The notes: generated by a model from the sequence alone, not told the origin. DNA of 44,404 nt from Sphaerobacteraceae bacterium (GCA_007695115.1 REEK01000133.1:1-44404); one strand, 5' to 3'. Positions 27,258 through 36,777 are shown, numbered from the stretch's first letter. Made by a program: numbers and translations.

Positions 27258-28979
27258 CTATTCTGTGTCGCCGGAAAATGCACCGGCCCAGCGATGCAAC
27301 GCGTGGATCCGGGACTCGTTGTCGTTCGGGAGTTCGCACGGTCGGCCGCGACCATCCAGAATGATGCCGAACTGCCCTCCGTGAATCGCTCGATCGCCAT
27401 CAAAGGTCACCGGCTCTCCCGTCGAATACCGGCCAACGGAAATCGCCGATACCGGGGTGATGGTCACCTCGGCCGTCCGGCCCTCGGAGAGTGGCAGACA
27501 GCGAACTTCTCCCCAGGACAGGGTGAGTTCTCGCCGCTCTCCATCATCTTCGACGATCTCAACATCAGCGATCCGGTTGCCAAACTGTGCCTGTCCGTTG
27601 AGCACGATGCAGGTGCCAAGCGGAGAGAGGAAGTCATTCTCGATCACTTCACGCGCATAGTCCGGCTCTCCGGCCGCGATGGCCCCGAGCGAGGCTATGA
27701 TGCCGTCACGATCCACCGATAGCATCACTACACCATCTGATGGAAGGACCTGCAATGCATCCATGGCAACCAGGAGACCAGCGCTTCCAGCGGTCTCGAA
27801 GACTTCCCGCCCGAGCACCACCAGTTCGACATCGAGGGTATCTTCTACCCCGGCTGAGCGAGTAATAACGCCGGTCATCTCCCGAAGTACCGCGCCGGCG
27901 ATCGCCTGGTCGCTGTCACCGTAGATGCGGGCGTTCGGGCGTAGTGTCCGATTGAGCAACCAGTGACGAATCTCATCCTCAGTCATCTGTGCAGGTATCC
28001 AGCGAGCGATGTACGACGTGGGAATGTTAAGCAGTGATCGGGCTGCCATCCCGGCATCGATATCGCCCCGGTAAACCGACAGCGCTCCCTGATTGGCAGC
28101 GACCTCCAGGAGCGTCCCGGATTGCATGCTCCAGACGGCGAGCTTTCGGCCCATTCGACGATGGAGGAATGCGGCGACGCTCTCCACCCCCTGCATCCGA
28201 TCGACGAACATCCCGCTAGTGAAGGCCTGCAGAGCCTGTTCGTCAGGAAGTCGGGACGCGTACTGTTCACGCAGTTCGGACTCGATCGCACTGGAGATTT
28301 CGGTCGTATCGTAGGCTGCCGGATCAATTCCGCTGAGCTCCAGCGCGTCATCGAGCACCTCGGCAGCGACCTGTTGTCGCTCTTCGTCACCGATAATGAT
28401 GCCCTGGATCGCTCCGTATCCCGGAGCCGCGCTGGCAATAACTTCCAGAGCACCTCTCCAGTCATCCAGCGAAGATTCGCCGGCGATAAGAATCACGGTG
28501 CGCGGTCGGGCATCCCGCAGCCAGGCGTCCATGGCAGCTGGCGACATCGATGTTTCGGCCCACTTGAAATACTCGCTCGCTTCATGCACCACGGAGATAG
28601 TCCGCCGGGCGGCACTGCGTATGAGATGCGTAATCTCGCCCTGATCGAGCGAAAGCAACCCGATTCGGTTCGGCTCGATCGGAATTCCGGTGACGAACAC
28701 GCGATCGACACCGTCTCCGTCCGCTCGGGATGGCGCGATGATCTGATCGCCTTCCATCAGCCGGCGACCCGTCTGGTCTTCCAGCTGCCGGATCGCCTGA
28801 TTGATGCCGACGCTCATTTCAAAAAACGGGGTCCCGGCCGTGGTTACGGCTTCACCGACATCGACCAGCCTGGCAGCGCCCTCGACGACATCACATAGCA
28901 CCGCACGCGTAACCGACTGATCGATATCGAGGACCAGCATCGCGTTCGGAAGTGTCGTCTGTTCTGCGGTATCAATCAT
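27258..28979 (-). CDS. MutL-like (glutamate mutase L / GlmL family) ASKHA-fold protein
   Basis: A 573-residue protein resembling the MutL/GlmL family (Pfam MutL), ATPase-like proteins of the ASKHA fold found beside B12-dependent glutamate mutase in clostridia. The N-terminus has MLVLDIDQSVTRAVLCDVVEGA, the phosphate-1-type strand-turn with Asp. Then come VGEAVTTAGTPFFEMSVGINQAI, TVILIAGESSLDDW and GAIQGIIIGDEERQQV. The later part has a long helical region and TLDVELVVLGREVFETAGSAG (second ATPase half). The last about 80 residues include GRPCELPNDNESRIHALHRW. No mutase subunits (mutE, mutS) are near, so a mutase role is doubtful; a chaperone-like or sensor ATPase is possible. It is flanked by the zinc-ribbon gene (51-base gap) and the unknown gene (9-base gap). 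Confidence 0.75.
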   Translation of the reverse strand: MIDTAEQTTLPNAMLVLDIDQSVTRAVLCDVVEGAARLVDVGEAVTTAGTPFFEMSVGINQAIRQLEDQTGRRLMEGDQIIAPSRADGDGVDRVFVTGIPIEPNRIGLLSLDQGEITHLIRSAARRTISVVHEASEYFKWAETSMSPAAMDAWLRDARPRTVILIAGESSLDDWRGALEVIASAAPGYGAIQGIIIGDEERQQVAAEVLDDALELSGIDPAAYDTTEISSAIESELREQYASRLPDEQALQAFTSGMFVDRMQGVESVAAFLHRRMGRKLAVWSMQSGTLLEVAANQGALSVYRGDIDAGMAARSLLNIPTSYIARWIPAQMTEDEIRHWLLNRTLRPNARIYGDSDQAIAGAVLREMTGVITRSAGVEDTLDVELVVLGREVFETAGSAGLLVAMDALQVLPSDGVVMLSVDRDGIIASLGAIAAGEPDYAREVIENDFLSPLGTCIVLNGQAQFGNRIADVEIVEDDGERRELTLSWGEVRCLPLSEGRTAEVTITPVSAISVGRYSTGEPVTFDGDRAIHGGQFGIILDGRGRPCELPNDNESRIHALHRWAGAFSGDTE

Positions 28980-29030
28980 CGACTCACCGGTGACTTTCCG
29001 TGCATGAGTAGTTCGGCGCCGATCGTTCGA

Positions 29031-30014
29031 TCAGATTCCCTGAATGAATACGTAGACCAGCATCAATGCCACGATTACAAGGAGCACGAGAATGGCGATC
29101 CGGGCAATCATCTTGCCCCGGTCCGCACCCGACTCCTCAGCAGCTTCCTCACCATCGTGTGACACAGCAAACTGGCGTGTCGCTTCGTCGCCCGAATCCA
29201 TCTCAACCGGTTCAGCATCCCAGATGCTTCGGGATTGGGCATCTCCCGGCGTAACCCCGGCGACAGCGTCCAGCGGGAGAAACTCCTGCCGAGCCGAAGC
29301 CACTTGTGACTGATCGACCTGCCTGCCCTGTGCAAGCCAGGCGCGGCTGACGACTGGAACATCATGAAGATTTGCTACAGCTCGCGAACGATCTGGCGCT
29401 GCGCTAGCTGAAGACGCAGGTGCGCCCGAACGGGGCGACATCTGAGCCGCTGATGATACTGGAGTTGCAGCGTTGCTGGCCTCTTCCGCATCCGCATCAT
29501 CACTCAGCTCTTTAAGCCAGTCCGGCAGGTCATCATCGCTGACCAGAGAAAACTGGTCTGCTGGCTGATGATCGAGGCCCTGGGACTGATTGTCGTCGAC
29601 CGGTGGTGGTGGGGTTGCCGACGAGGCTCCAGGGCCAGGCCATGGTGGCGTCGAGGGCGAATCCTGCAACCAATCGGGGAGATCATGCGGCGACGGTTGA
29701 TCCGGGACTGACGTTCGGGGTGGCGGGGTGTCTTCAGCAGGCGCCATTCCCTGGAGCCAGTCGGGCAGATCATCCAGCTGGATGTCATCGATATTGAGCT
29801 CACCAAAATCGTCTGCAGCATCATAAACATCGGAAGATCCACCGCCATTACTGGCGGCAGCTCCGCAGGATGTGCAGAATCGATCGTGATCGCCCAGCGA
29901 TGCACCACACTGTCCGCAAGTTCGCGCTCCGGTAGAGATCAGCAGCGGCGCACCACACGTTTCGCAGTGTCCGGCTTCTTCATTATTAGATGTGCCACAC
30001 TGACTGCAATACAT
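29031..30014 (-). CDS. Tail-anchored double zinc-ribbon protein with LPDWL repeats
   Basis: A 327-residue protein with three parts. The N-terminus holds two four-Cys zinc ribbons (C3, C6, C17, C20 and C33, C36, C47, C50). A long, low-complexity acidic and Pro/Ser-rich linker follows, with three copies of a short motif, D/H-DLPDWL-Q/K (LPDWL at 83-87, 112-116 and 163-167). The C-terminus is a single membrane segment (MIARIAILVLLVIVALMLVY, about residues 302-321) with only a few residues after it. This suggests a tail-anchored protein with its ribbons in the cytoplasm. Such zinc-ribbon/LPDWL proteins recur in Chloroflexota, but I know no defined function. It is the first gene of the unit with the MutL-like protein. 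Confidence 0.82.
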   Translation of the reverse strand: MYCSQCGTSNNEEAGHCETCGAPLLISTGARTCGQCGASLGDHDRFCTSCGAAASNGGGSSDVYDAADDFGELNIDDIQLDDLPDWLQGMAPAEDTPPPRTSVPDQPSPHDLPDWLQDSPSTPPWPGPGASSATPPPPVDDNQSQGLDHQPADQFSLVSDDDLPDWLKELSDDADAEEASNAATPVSSAAQMSPRSGAPASSASAAPDRSRAVANLHDVPVVSRAWLAQGRQVDQSQVASARQEFLPLDAVAGVTPGDAQSRSIWDAEPVEMDSGDEATRQFAVSHDGEEAAEESGADRGKMIARIAILVLLVIVALMLVYVFIQGI

Positions 30015-30192
30015 GCGGGCCTCCGCCTAGTCTCGTCTGGCAGTGTCCGGACAGGGAACCAGCGTAACAGAACTTTTCTCCGCCGGCGCGCGTTGATGTC
30101 CGATGTGAAAGTCTAACACTGCATCCTGCTTCCGGATTAGCCCAGAAGTCCTGTCCATCGAATCTGCGAACGTACGCAGAAGTATACGCAAA

Positions 30193-30651
30193 CTATGCTG
30201 AACCGCGCAGATCAGCCGTATCCAGCCAGATCGTGACCGGCCCATCGTTGATCAGACTCACATCCATATGTGCCTGGAACTGTCCCCGGGAGACCGTGAG
30301 TCCTTCAGCTTCCAGTCTGACAGCAAGCTCTTCGATCAACGGTGACGCAACGTCTGGTTGCGCAGCGTCGATGAAACTCGGACGCCGTCCCTTTCGGGCA
30401 TTCCCGTAGAGCGTGAACTGAGAGACGACGAGTGCCGACAGGTTCTGATCAACTGCGGACTGATTCAGCTTGCCATCCTCATCTTCGAATATCCGGAGAT
30501 TGGCAATCTTCCCAGCCAGATATGCCGCGTCATCGGCCGTGTCGTCGTGCGTCACCCCGACCAGCAGCAATACGCCCTGGCCGATCTCACCAACGGTCTC
30601 GCCTTCGACCACGACTCGTGCTTCATGTACCCGCTGAATCAGAACCCGCAT
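30193..30651 (-). CDS. dtd: D-aminoacyl-tRNA deacylase Dtd
   Basis: Hydrolyses D-aminoacyl-tRNA and Gly-tRNA(Ala), proofreading chirality in translation. The 152-residue product has the full DTD fold and both active-site motifs: SQFTLYG (catalytic Ser-Gln-Thr region) and the cross-subunit NDGPVT near the C-terminus, where the family has a GP dipeptide. It begins MRVLIQRVHEARVVVEG, as usual. It is the last gene of the minus-strand run from the PHP gene through ispD and ispF, 29 bases after the ispF stop. Confidence 0.96.
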   Translation of the reverse strand: MRVLIQRVHEARVVVEGETVGEIGQGVLLLVGVTHDDTADDAAYLAGKIANLRIFEDEDGKLNQSAVDQNLSALVVSQFTLYGNARKGRRPSFIDAAQPDVASPLIEELAVRLEAEGLTVSRGQFQAHMDVSLINDGPVTIWLDTADLRGSA

Positions 30652-30680
30652 ACCCCTACATCCCTCTCCTGCGCGACTCG

Positions 30681-31169
30681 TTATGTCACGTTCGATGCCT
30701 CAGCCGTCAGGCTCGCCGTCGCCATTGCAGCGATGCCTTCCTCCCGGCCCACAAATCCCAGCCGCTCGGTTGTCGTCGCTTTGACATTGATCGAATCGGG
30801 AGAAACCCCGAGCAATGCACTGATTCGCTCGCGCATCTCATTGCGATGCGGGCCAATCTTTGGGGCCTGAGCCATGATGACCAGGTCAACGTTCACCAGT
30901 TTCCAGCCCGGACCAATAATCTGCAGCGCTCGCTGGAGCAATTCGCCGCTGTCCGCATCTCGCCACTGATCATCCTCGGGCGGGAAATGTTCCCCGATAT
31001 CTCCCATCCCGGCTGCACCCAGTATCGCATCAGTAATGGCATGCAGCGCGACATCGGCATCGGAGTGCCCATCCAGACCGAGATGATGTGGGATCTCGAT
31101 CCCCCCGATAATCAGGCGACGATCCGGCGCGAAGCGATGAACATCGAATCCGATCCCAACCCGATTCAT
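30681..31169 (-). CDS. ispF: 2-C-methyl-D-erythritol 2,4-cyclodiphosphate synthase IspF
   Basis: Cyclises CDP-ME 2-phosphate in the MEP isoprenoid pathway. The 162-residue product has the N-terminal zinc site GIGFDVHRF (Asp8 and His10), the conserved [34 protein letters not shown] and the C-terminal [19 protein letters not shown]. Its ATG overlaps the ispD stop by four bases (ATGA), so ispD and ispF are coupled, which suits consecutive pathway steps. Confidence 0.97.
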   Translation of the reverse strand: MNRVGIGFDVHRFAPDRRLIIGGIEIPHHLGLDGHSDADVALHAITDAILGAAGMGDIGEHFPPEDDQWRDADSGELLQRALQIIGPGWKLVNVDLVIMAQAPKIGPHRNEMRERISALLGVSPDSINVKATTTERLGFVGREEGIAAMATASLTAEASNVT

Positions 31170-31852
31170 GAGACCGCATCCCTGTTCGACAGGAGCGCCT
31201 CAGCCACGATCGCATCGATCGCTGTGGTCACTTTCAGATTCTCAGGTGCGCCGGGGATCGTTCGGACATCATAACCCGCCGACTCCAGAATCGATGCCTC
31301 GTCCGTCGCCTCCCGATCAGAAGGCCACTGCTGATAGGCATTGAGGAGCCACTCGCGGCGAAATACCTGGGGGGTTTGCACCGAAACGAGCAGATTCCGG
31401 TCAACCGTCTCGGAAACCAGATCACCGTCGACACACTTGATCGTATCGGTCACCGGTGTCGCGGAGATCACCGCACCGAGCAAGTCGGCCGCGGCAATCG
31501 ACGACCGGACGAGCTCTGGCGTCACCAGTGGACGAGCTGCATCATGAATCAACACAAGGGCACATTCCGGGGTCAATGCGTCTACCCCTGCCCGCACAGA
31601 ATCCATTCGGGCAGCACCACCCCGGGTTGCCGATACAGGGATCGGCGCGTCAATTCCGGCAATGATTTCTGCGATGGCCTGCTGGTTGTCTTCGTTGTCC
31701 ACGATGACGATTTCGGAGAGCGCATCTGCCGCGATGAGGGCTTCAATCGTCCAGGTCAGCAACGGTTTACCGGCGATCTCGATCACGGTTTTGTCGGCGT
31801 TCCCGAATCGCCTGGCCCGTCCAGCTGCCGGAATAACTGCTCCACAGGTCAT
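31166..31852 (-). CDS. ispD: 2-C-methyl-D-erythritol 4-phosphate cytidylyltransferase IspD
   Basis: Joins CTP to methylerythritol 4-phosphate in the MEP pathway. The 228-residue nucleotidyltransferase has the N-terminal CTP-binding loop [27 protein letters not shown] and [12 protein letters not shown], plus [15 protein letters not shown] and [14 protein letters not shown]. One deviation is visible: the usual PKQ after the first loop reads ADKT here, although the lysine is kept. IspD activity is still likely given the ispF overlap. Its start overlaps the PIN-TRAM gene stop by four bases. Confidence 0.94.
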   Translation of the reverse strand: MTCGAVIPAAGRARRFGNADKTVIEIAGKPLLTWTIEALIAADALSEIVIVDNEDNQQAIAEIIAGIDAPIPVSATRGGAARMDSVRAGVDALTPECALVLIHDAARPLVTPELVRSSIAAADLLGAVISATPVTDTIKCVDGDLVSETVDRNLLVSVQTPQVFRREWLLNAYQQWPSDREATDEASILESAGYDVRTIPGAPENLKVTTAIDAIVAEALLSNRDAVS

Positions 31853-33111
31853 GAGTCAGATGCCATGCGGGCGAACATCATTCGGCCGCTGCTCGTCTGC
31901 AATGTCCGGGTGATGACGATGCGTACTTCAGAGCCAACGTGCGGCTCACCGCCGTCCACGACGACCATCGTACCGTCATCGAGGAAGCCAACGCCTTGCT
32001 CGTATTCACGGCCCTTCTGCACGAGCTTCAATTCGGTCTCATCGCCAACGGCCAGTGCCGGACGCATCAACTCGGCCAGCTGATGAAGGTTGAGCACCTG
32101 CACATCCTGAAGCGAAGCCACCCGCTCCAGATTGGTATCGCCTGACAGTATCGGGATATCGAGTGTTCTGGCCACGTTGACCAGTTGAGAATCGACGTCC
32201 GGGCCCTCTGCATCGATCTGCTTGACTTCAACGGATATTGCCGGGTTTGCGCGCATCTCCTCCAGCGCCTGCAAGCCACGCGTGCCGCGGGTTCGCCGGG
32301 AATAGTCATCAGAATCGGCCACCAGTTGCAACTCATGCAGGACGAAGTTCGGTACGACGAATGCAAATGGCAGGAACCCGCTGGCCGCAAGCCCCCGGAC
32401 TCGTCCGTCGATGATCGCGCTGGTATCCAGCAGAATTCTGGGAGCAGCGGTCTCCGTCACCGTCTGGAGTGGAGCCGGTTCGCTGTCTACAGCCTTCTGC
32501 GGTGGTGATTGATCCTGCGGCCCTTCGGATGACACCGCGTGGGCCACACGACGAAAGCCAACCAGCTCCATGAGTTCGCGCTTTTTGATCAATGCTGAAA
32601 GCACGGCGACGGAACAGATCACCAGCATCACCACCATTGGCAGGTACTGGCCAAACGGGCTGGGCAGCATCGAGAGCGGAAACGCCAGCAACGTCGATAC
32701 CAGCCCACCGATCAGCAGGCCTGTCGCTCCGGCGATCAGATCACCAGCTTCGACCCGACGAACACCGTGCGCCAGTCTAGACATCGCGCCAATAGTGAGA
32801 TACGGCGTTAGCAAGAAGAAAAGCGCCCCGAGCGAGGCCGAAATCATCAGCGGGAACCCGGTGGTGTCGGCACTCGTTTCGTCTGGAACCAGTGCTATCC
32901 CGATCTGCCAGCCAAGGTAGATTCCGATAATTAAACCGACATAGCGGAGTACACGGCCCCATGCCGTGTTGGCCTGTCGGGCTCGGACCTCCCGTGGGGA
33001 AAGCGAGCGGTCATCGGATTCCTGTGCGGTCTGAAGCATGCCGATCAGTGCCATTTCAACGCCCGTGGGAACAAGCAGATGCGAGACTTGATGTCTCCAA
33101 TAGTATCGCAT
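31849..33111 (-). CDS. PIN-TRAM domain membrane protein (YacL-like)
   Basis: A membrane protein with a C-terminal RNase-like domain. The N-terminal half has four hydrophobic segments (starting VLRYVGLIIGIYLGWQIGIA). A PIN domain follows, with acidic residues in ILLDTSAIIDGRVRGL and ILSGDTNLERVA; PIN domains are metal-dependent RNases. A TRAM domain (about the last 65 residues, GVGFLDDGTMVVVDGGEPHVG) probably binds RNA. YacL-like genes commonly sit next to ispD-ispF, as here. The start is uncertain: the ATG at 33111 gives 420 residues, but in-frame ATGs at 33054 and 33039 are also possible and none has a good ribosome binding site. The stop overlaps ispD. Confidence 0.88.
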   Translation of the reverse strand: MRYYWRHQVSHLLVPTGVEMALIGMLQTAQESDDRSLSPREVRARQANTAWGRVLRYVGLIIGIYLGWQIGIALVPDETSADTTGFPLMISASLGALFFLLTPYLTIGAMSRLAHGVRRVEAGDLIAGATGLLIGGLVSTLLAFPLSMLPSPFGQYLPMVVMLVICSVAVLSALIKKRELMELVGFRRVAHAVSSEGPQDQSPPQKAVDSEPAPLQTVTETAAPRILLDTSAIIDGRVRGLAASGFLPFAFVVPNFVLHELQLVADSDDYSRRTRGTRGLQALEEMRANPAISVEVKQIDAEGPDVDSQLVNVARTLDIPILSGDTNLERVASLQDVQVLNLHQLAELMRPALAVGDETELKLVQKGREYEQGVGFLDDGTMVVVDGGEPHVGSEVRIVITRTLQTSSGRMMFARMASDS

Positions 33112-33145
33112 TCCTGAATTCGCGATACCTGATCAGAGACCTGTA

Positions 33146-34000
33146 TCACAGCAATTCCGGGGCCAGGCGTCGAATATCATCAAGCACCGTATCCGGCACC
33201 GGGGCGTTGCCCAGATCGCGTCCTTCGCGGTGATCAGGACCGTGATAGTCGCTACCACCAGTGGCGATCAAGTCATACTCTCTGGCCAGTTCAGCCAGCA
33301 ACTCGCGCTGCTCCGGTGAATATGGCCCGTACCAGACCTCGATGCCCGCCAGACCGGCTTCGATGAGCTCAGGCAGTTGCCGCTCGAACTTCCCCATCGT
33401 CAATGGATGAGCCAGCACGCTGAACCCGCCAGCCTCACGCACCAGGCGCACCGCGTCTGCCGCAAAAAGCGGCAATCTGGGCACGAACGCAGGTCGGTTT
33501 CGTCCAAGCCAGCGATCGAACGCCTCGTTGATCGTCTCCACCTCGCCATTCTCGATCAATACCCGGCCGATATGGGCCCGACTCACCGCCCCGCCGGCAG
33601 CATTGGCTTCCACTTGATCCAGCGTGATGGGGACATTGTTCTCCCGCAGGCGGGCGACGATTCGCTCGACGCGGCTCTCCCGATCCTGACGAAAAGCATC
33701 CAGCGCACGCTGAAGTGCCGGGCTGGATGCATCGATCCCGTATCCCAGCAGGTGAAAATCACCACCGTGCTGCGACGTAGCACTGAGTTCGACCGCCGGC
33801 ACAATCGTCAGTTCAGGAAACGCCTGTGCGGCCGTCAGCGCCTCTGGCAGGCCGTTCGTGGTGTCGTGATCGGCAATGCCGAGGTAGCGCAAGCCTCGCT
33901 GAGCCGCTTGTCGAACCAGCTCGGTCGGGACCAGTGTGCCGTCCGATGCAGTGGTGTGCGTGTGGAGATCGATGGTACTGACGGGTTCGGGTTCGGACAT
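33146..34000 (-). CDS. PHP-domain phosphoesterase (RNase AM / nucleoside bisphosphate phosphatase-like)
   Basis: A 284-residue PHP-family metal-dependent phosphoesterase. The metal-ligand motifs are all present: DLHTHTTASDG near the N-terminus, GIADHDTTNG, a VELSA motif, AHPLTMGKF and the C-terminal ATGGSDYHGPDH. The length and layout match stand-alone PHP enzymes related to RNase AM (YciV), which remove phosphates from 3',5'-bisphosphate nucleotides or trim RNA 5' ends. The exact substrate cannot be read from sequence. It is followed 34 bases later by the PIN-TRAM gene and probably heads that operon. A terminator for the upstream gene lies just before it. Confidence 0.9.
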   Translation of the reverse strand: MSEPEPVSTIDLHTHTTASDGTLVPTELVRQAAQRGLRYLGIADHDTTNGLPEALTAAQAFPELTIVPAVELSATSQHGGDFHLLGYGIDASSPALQRALDAFRQDRESRVERIVARLRENNVPITLDQVEANAAGGAVSRAHIGRVLIENGEVETINEAFDRWLGRNRPAFVPRLPLFAADAVRLVREAGGFSVLAHPLTMGKFERQLPELIEAGLAGIEVWYGPYSPEQRELLAELAREYDLIATGGSDYHGPDHREGRDLGNAPVPDTVLDDIRRLAPELL

Positions 34001-34041
34001 GAAACTACCCTGTATCTCCAGGAATCTGGAACGGTTTCGAC

Positions 34042-34080
34042 AAAAAAAGACGCGTGCGGATCTGCGGTCCGCACGCGTCT
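34042..34080 (-). terminator. Rho-independent terminator after the SpoVS-domain gene
   Basis: On the minus strand AGACGCGTGCGGA pairs with TCCGCACGCGTCT (plus-strand arms 34048-34060 and 34068-34080), followed at once by a run of T (plus-strand A at 34042-34048). It lies 19 bases after the stop of the gene ending at 34099. Confidence 0.95.
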
Positions 34081-34098
34081 GATGATCCTGCTTGAATG

Positions 34099-34584
34099 TT
34101 ACCGCGGTTCGACGATCAACCGGATCGCAGTTCGATCTTCGTTGTCGATGGTTACATCAATGAACGCTGGCAGGCAGACCGAATCGATTCCGGTCTCTTC
34201 CAGATAATCGCGGGCAATGGCCACCGCCTTGACCGCCTGGTTCGTCGCGCCAGCGCCGATCGCCTGCACCTCGGCACGGCCGGATTCCCGGACAACACCG
34301 GCAATCGCACCTGCCACCGCGCTCGGGCGGGATCGTGCGGAAACCTTGAGCACTTCGCCATGCTCGGCTGCAGGCACTGCCGCAACAGCCTCAACTTCTT
34401 CGATGTCTTCGACCTTTGTCGCAACCGGCTCGGTTGCCACAGCCGACGCGGCCTCAGACGCACCATCCTGAAATTCAGCAACAGAATCGTCGATGCTGGA
34501 GTAACCGTCTTCCTCGGGTGGGAACTTCGAGTCTGGTTCGATCTTGATGTCGCGCAGATCGAGCTTGCTGAAGAACCGGTCCAT
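34099..34584 (-). CDS. SpoVS-domain protein with acidic N-terminal extension
   Basis: A 161-residue protein. The C-terminal about 85 residues (EVLKVSARSRPSAVAGAIAG to DVTIDNEDRTAIRLIVEPR) are a SpoVS domain. This is a small nucleic-acid-binding Alba-like fold, named for a sporulation protein of Bacillus but present in many non-sporulating bacteria. Typical SpoVS is about 86 residues, so about 75 extra residues, mostly acidic and Ala/Val-rich, precede the domain. The ATG at 34584 has GGAGGAG just upstream. A longer frame to 34698 has no such site. The gene stands alone, with its own terminator. No other sporulation genes are in the window. Confidence 0.88.
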   Translation of the reverse strand: MDRFFSKLDLRDIKIEPDSKFPPEEDGYSSIDDSVAEFQDGASEAASAVATEPVATKVEDIEEVEAVAAVPAAEHGEVLKVSARSRPSAVAGAIAGVVRESGRAEVQAIGAGATNQAVKAVAIARDYLEETGIDSVCLPAFIDVTIDNEDRTAIRLIVEPR

Positions 34585-34938
34585 CCTGCTCCTCCATACC
34601 TGGGCGGCTTGTGCCGCACTGTAAACCTGAATGTTCCGCCACGTATGTGTTCCTGAAATCCAGACACTCCCCAGAGCTGGATCCCAACCACACTCCACCT
34701 GTCGGGAAGGAACACCTGTAAAAATGTCAGGTGAAAACAGGGTAGATGACCGGCATATGTACCGAGCTGGTTCCCCTATTCCCTTCCCTGCCCAATGCCC
34801 GCAAAACCGGCCTGTGGCTCCGGCATGCTGGCGCCACTAGAGTTACCACACCGGTGCAATTGCGTCAATGTTTTCGTCCTTCCGCGCAAGGAATTCCCCC
34901 AATTGTGCACCGATATTCGACAACGCGCTCGCGCATGC
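34585..34938. other. Intergenic region between the SpoVS-domain gene and rny
   Basis: About 350 bases without a gene. It holds the SpoVS-gene ribosome binding site and, just upstream, a small GCGGC-TTGT-GCCGC hairpin. Near 34712-34732 is a CACCTG/CAGGTG inverted repeat with an A-rich loop. No clear -35/-10 pair is visible, and the small frames here look like chance. Confidence 0.5.
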
Positions 34939-34939
34939 C

Positions 34940-34975
34940 AAAACACCGATCCGAACATTGCTGTTCGGATCGGTG
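34940..34975 (-). terminator. Rho-independent terminator after rny
   Basis: CACCGATCCGAACA at 34944-34957 pairs perfectly with TGTTCGGATCGGTG at 34962-34975. On the minus strand the 14-bp stem is followed by TTTT. It lies 32 bases past the rny stop. Confidence 0.9.
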
Positions 34976-35007
34976 CTGGTCAGTTTCTTAATTGTGTCAG
35001 ACTGGGA

Positions 35008-36537
35008 TCAGCGGGCGTAATCCACCGCGCGCGTTTCGCGGATTACGGTTACCTTGATCTGCCCGGGGAACTCCAGGCTTTCCTGGATCTTCTTGACCAC
35101 ATCACGGGCCAGCCGTGTTGCAGCCAGATCGTCGACGCTATCCGGGGCCACCAGGATGCGAACTTCCCGGCCGGCCTGGATTGCGTAGGCTTTCTCAACA
35201 CCCGAGAATGAGCTGGCAACTCCCTCAAGTGCTTCGAGTCGTTTGATGTACTGCTCGACCATCTCGCGTCGTGCTCCCGGTCGGGCGCCACTGATGGCGT
35301 CGGCCGTAGCTACGATGAATGCTTCGACGGTTCGAGGTTCTTCTTCAGAGTGATGTGCGGCGATTGCGTGGACGATCTTTGCCGATCGTCCAAGACGTCG
35401 TGCGATGTCAGCACCGATAAGGGCGTGCGGGCCTTCGACCTCATGGTCGACCGCTTTACCGATATCGTGCAACAACGCGGCGGTCTTGCAGACATTGACA
35501 TCTGCCTGCAGCTCTGCCGCCAGAGCACCGGCGATCAACGAGACTTCCAGTGAGTGATGCAAGACATTCTGTCCGTAGCTCGTCCGGTACTTCAATCGCC
35601 CCAGGAGCTTCACCAGGTCTGGGTGCAAGCCCTGGACATTCGCTTCGTAGGCAACCTTTTCGCCTTCTTCACGAATGATCTGTTCGACTTCTGTTCGAGT
35701 CTTGTTGACGACCTCTTCAATACGTGCTGGATGGATGCGGCCGTCCTGGAGGAGTTTGCTCAGTGATCGTCGTCCGATCTCCCGGCGAACCGGATCGAAC
35801 GAAGAGAGAGTGACGGCTTCCGGGGTATCGTCGACGATGAGGTCGACGCCGGTTGCCTGCTCAAGAGCCCGGATATTCCGGCCTTCACGGCCGATGATCC
35901 GGCCCTTCATATCATCACTCGGCAGCGGCACCACCGACACGGTAGTTTCCGCAACGTAGTCCGGGGCCACTCGCTGGATCGTCGTTGCCAGAATTTCGCG
36001 AGCGCGCCGGTTCGCTTCGTGCTTGGTTTCCTGCTCCATCTCACGAACCCGACGGTTCATGAGGTCACGGACTTCGACTTCACCCTGCTCGAGTACCAGA
36101 GATCGGGCTTCGTCCATGGTCAACTGCGCAACCCGCTCGATTTCCTGCTGGCGCATGTCCACCATTTCATCGACCTTCGCGCGAGCCTGTTCGGTCTCCC
36201 GCTCGCGAGTCTGCAGCTTTCGTTCGCGCTTTTCGAACCCTTCGAGTCGACGATCGATCTGCTCTTCCTTATTTTGCAGTCGTCGCTCGATCCGTTCGAC
36301 ATCCTTGCGTCGTTCCTGTTGTTCACGATCCGCTTCATTTCTGATTCGGATCGCCTCGTCCTTCGCCTCGAGTACCATCTCTCTCTGGTTGGCCTTCGCC
36401 TGTTCTACGATCCGTTCCGCCTCCTGAGTTGCTCGCTGCACTGCAGACGAAGCACGAGACGTCATGTAGAAATACGTTGCACCAACCGCAAGAGCACCTA
36501 CTACGAGCGAAGCGATCATGGAGATCAATAACTCCAT
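35008..36537 (-). CDS. rny: Ribonuclease Y
   Basis: A membrane-anchored endoribonuclease that starts mRNA decay. The 509-residue product has an N-terminal membrane segment ([20 protein letters not shown]) and a long charged coiled coil (about residues 30-200). The KH RNA-binding domain has [15 protein letters not shown], and the HD domain has [13 protein letters not shown] and [14 protein letters not shown]. The C-terminus ends [18 protein letters not shown], typical of the family. The ATG at 36537 follows GAGGAGCG. It is transcribed alone, with its own terminator; recA, a common neighbour, is not here. Confidence 0.97.
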   Translation of the reverse strand: MELLISMIASLVVGALAVGATYFYMTSRASSAVQRATQEAERIVEQAKANQREMVLEAKDEAIRIRNEADREQQERRKDVERIERRLQNKEEQIDRRLEGFEKRERKLQTRERETEQARAKVDEMVDMRQQEIERVAQLTMDEARSLVLEQGEVEVRDLMNRRVREMEQETKHEANRRAREILATTIQRVAPDYVAETTVSVVPLPSDDMKGRIIGREGRNIRALEQATGVDLIVDDTPEAVTLSSFDPVRREIGRRSLSKLLQDGRIHPARIEEVVNKTRTEVEQIIREEGEKVAYEANVQGLHPDLVKLLGRLKYRTSYGQNVLHHSLEVSLIAGALAAELQADVNVCKTAALLHDIGKAVDHEVEGPHALIGADIARRLGRSAKIVHAIAAHHSEEEPRTVEAFIVATADAISGARPGARREMVEQYIKRLEALEGVASSFSGVEKAYAIQAGREVRILVAPDSVDDLAATRLARDVVKKIQESLEFPGQIKVTVIRETRAVDYAR

Positions 36538-36777
36538 ATCTTACGCTCCTCGTCTTTTACGCTCTATCGTTTGTTAATGTTCGCAGGGAACTCGGTCGGA
36601 TCCTGTGTGGCATTCGTGTCGCGCATGCCAGCAGATCGATCACGAACCGGATCCATGTCGAATCATAGTGGCGGCCTTCACAGAATGTCAAGAATCGCTG
36701 GACGCGCCGATCCCGGGCATGGATGATTGAATCGAGCATCGAGCGTCTTTCTTTCGCACCGGATTGGACCAGGGTTT

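Noticed and set aside
26085-27722. 545-residue plus-strand frame
   Set aside because: It lies opposite two closely spaced minus-strand genes that have ribosome binding sites and recognisable family features, and its product looks like low-complexity antisense translation.
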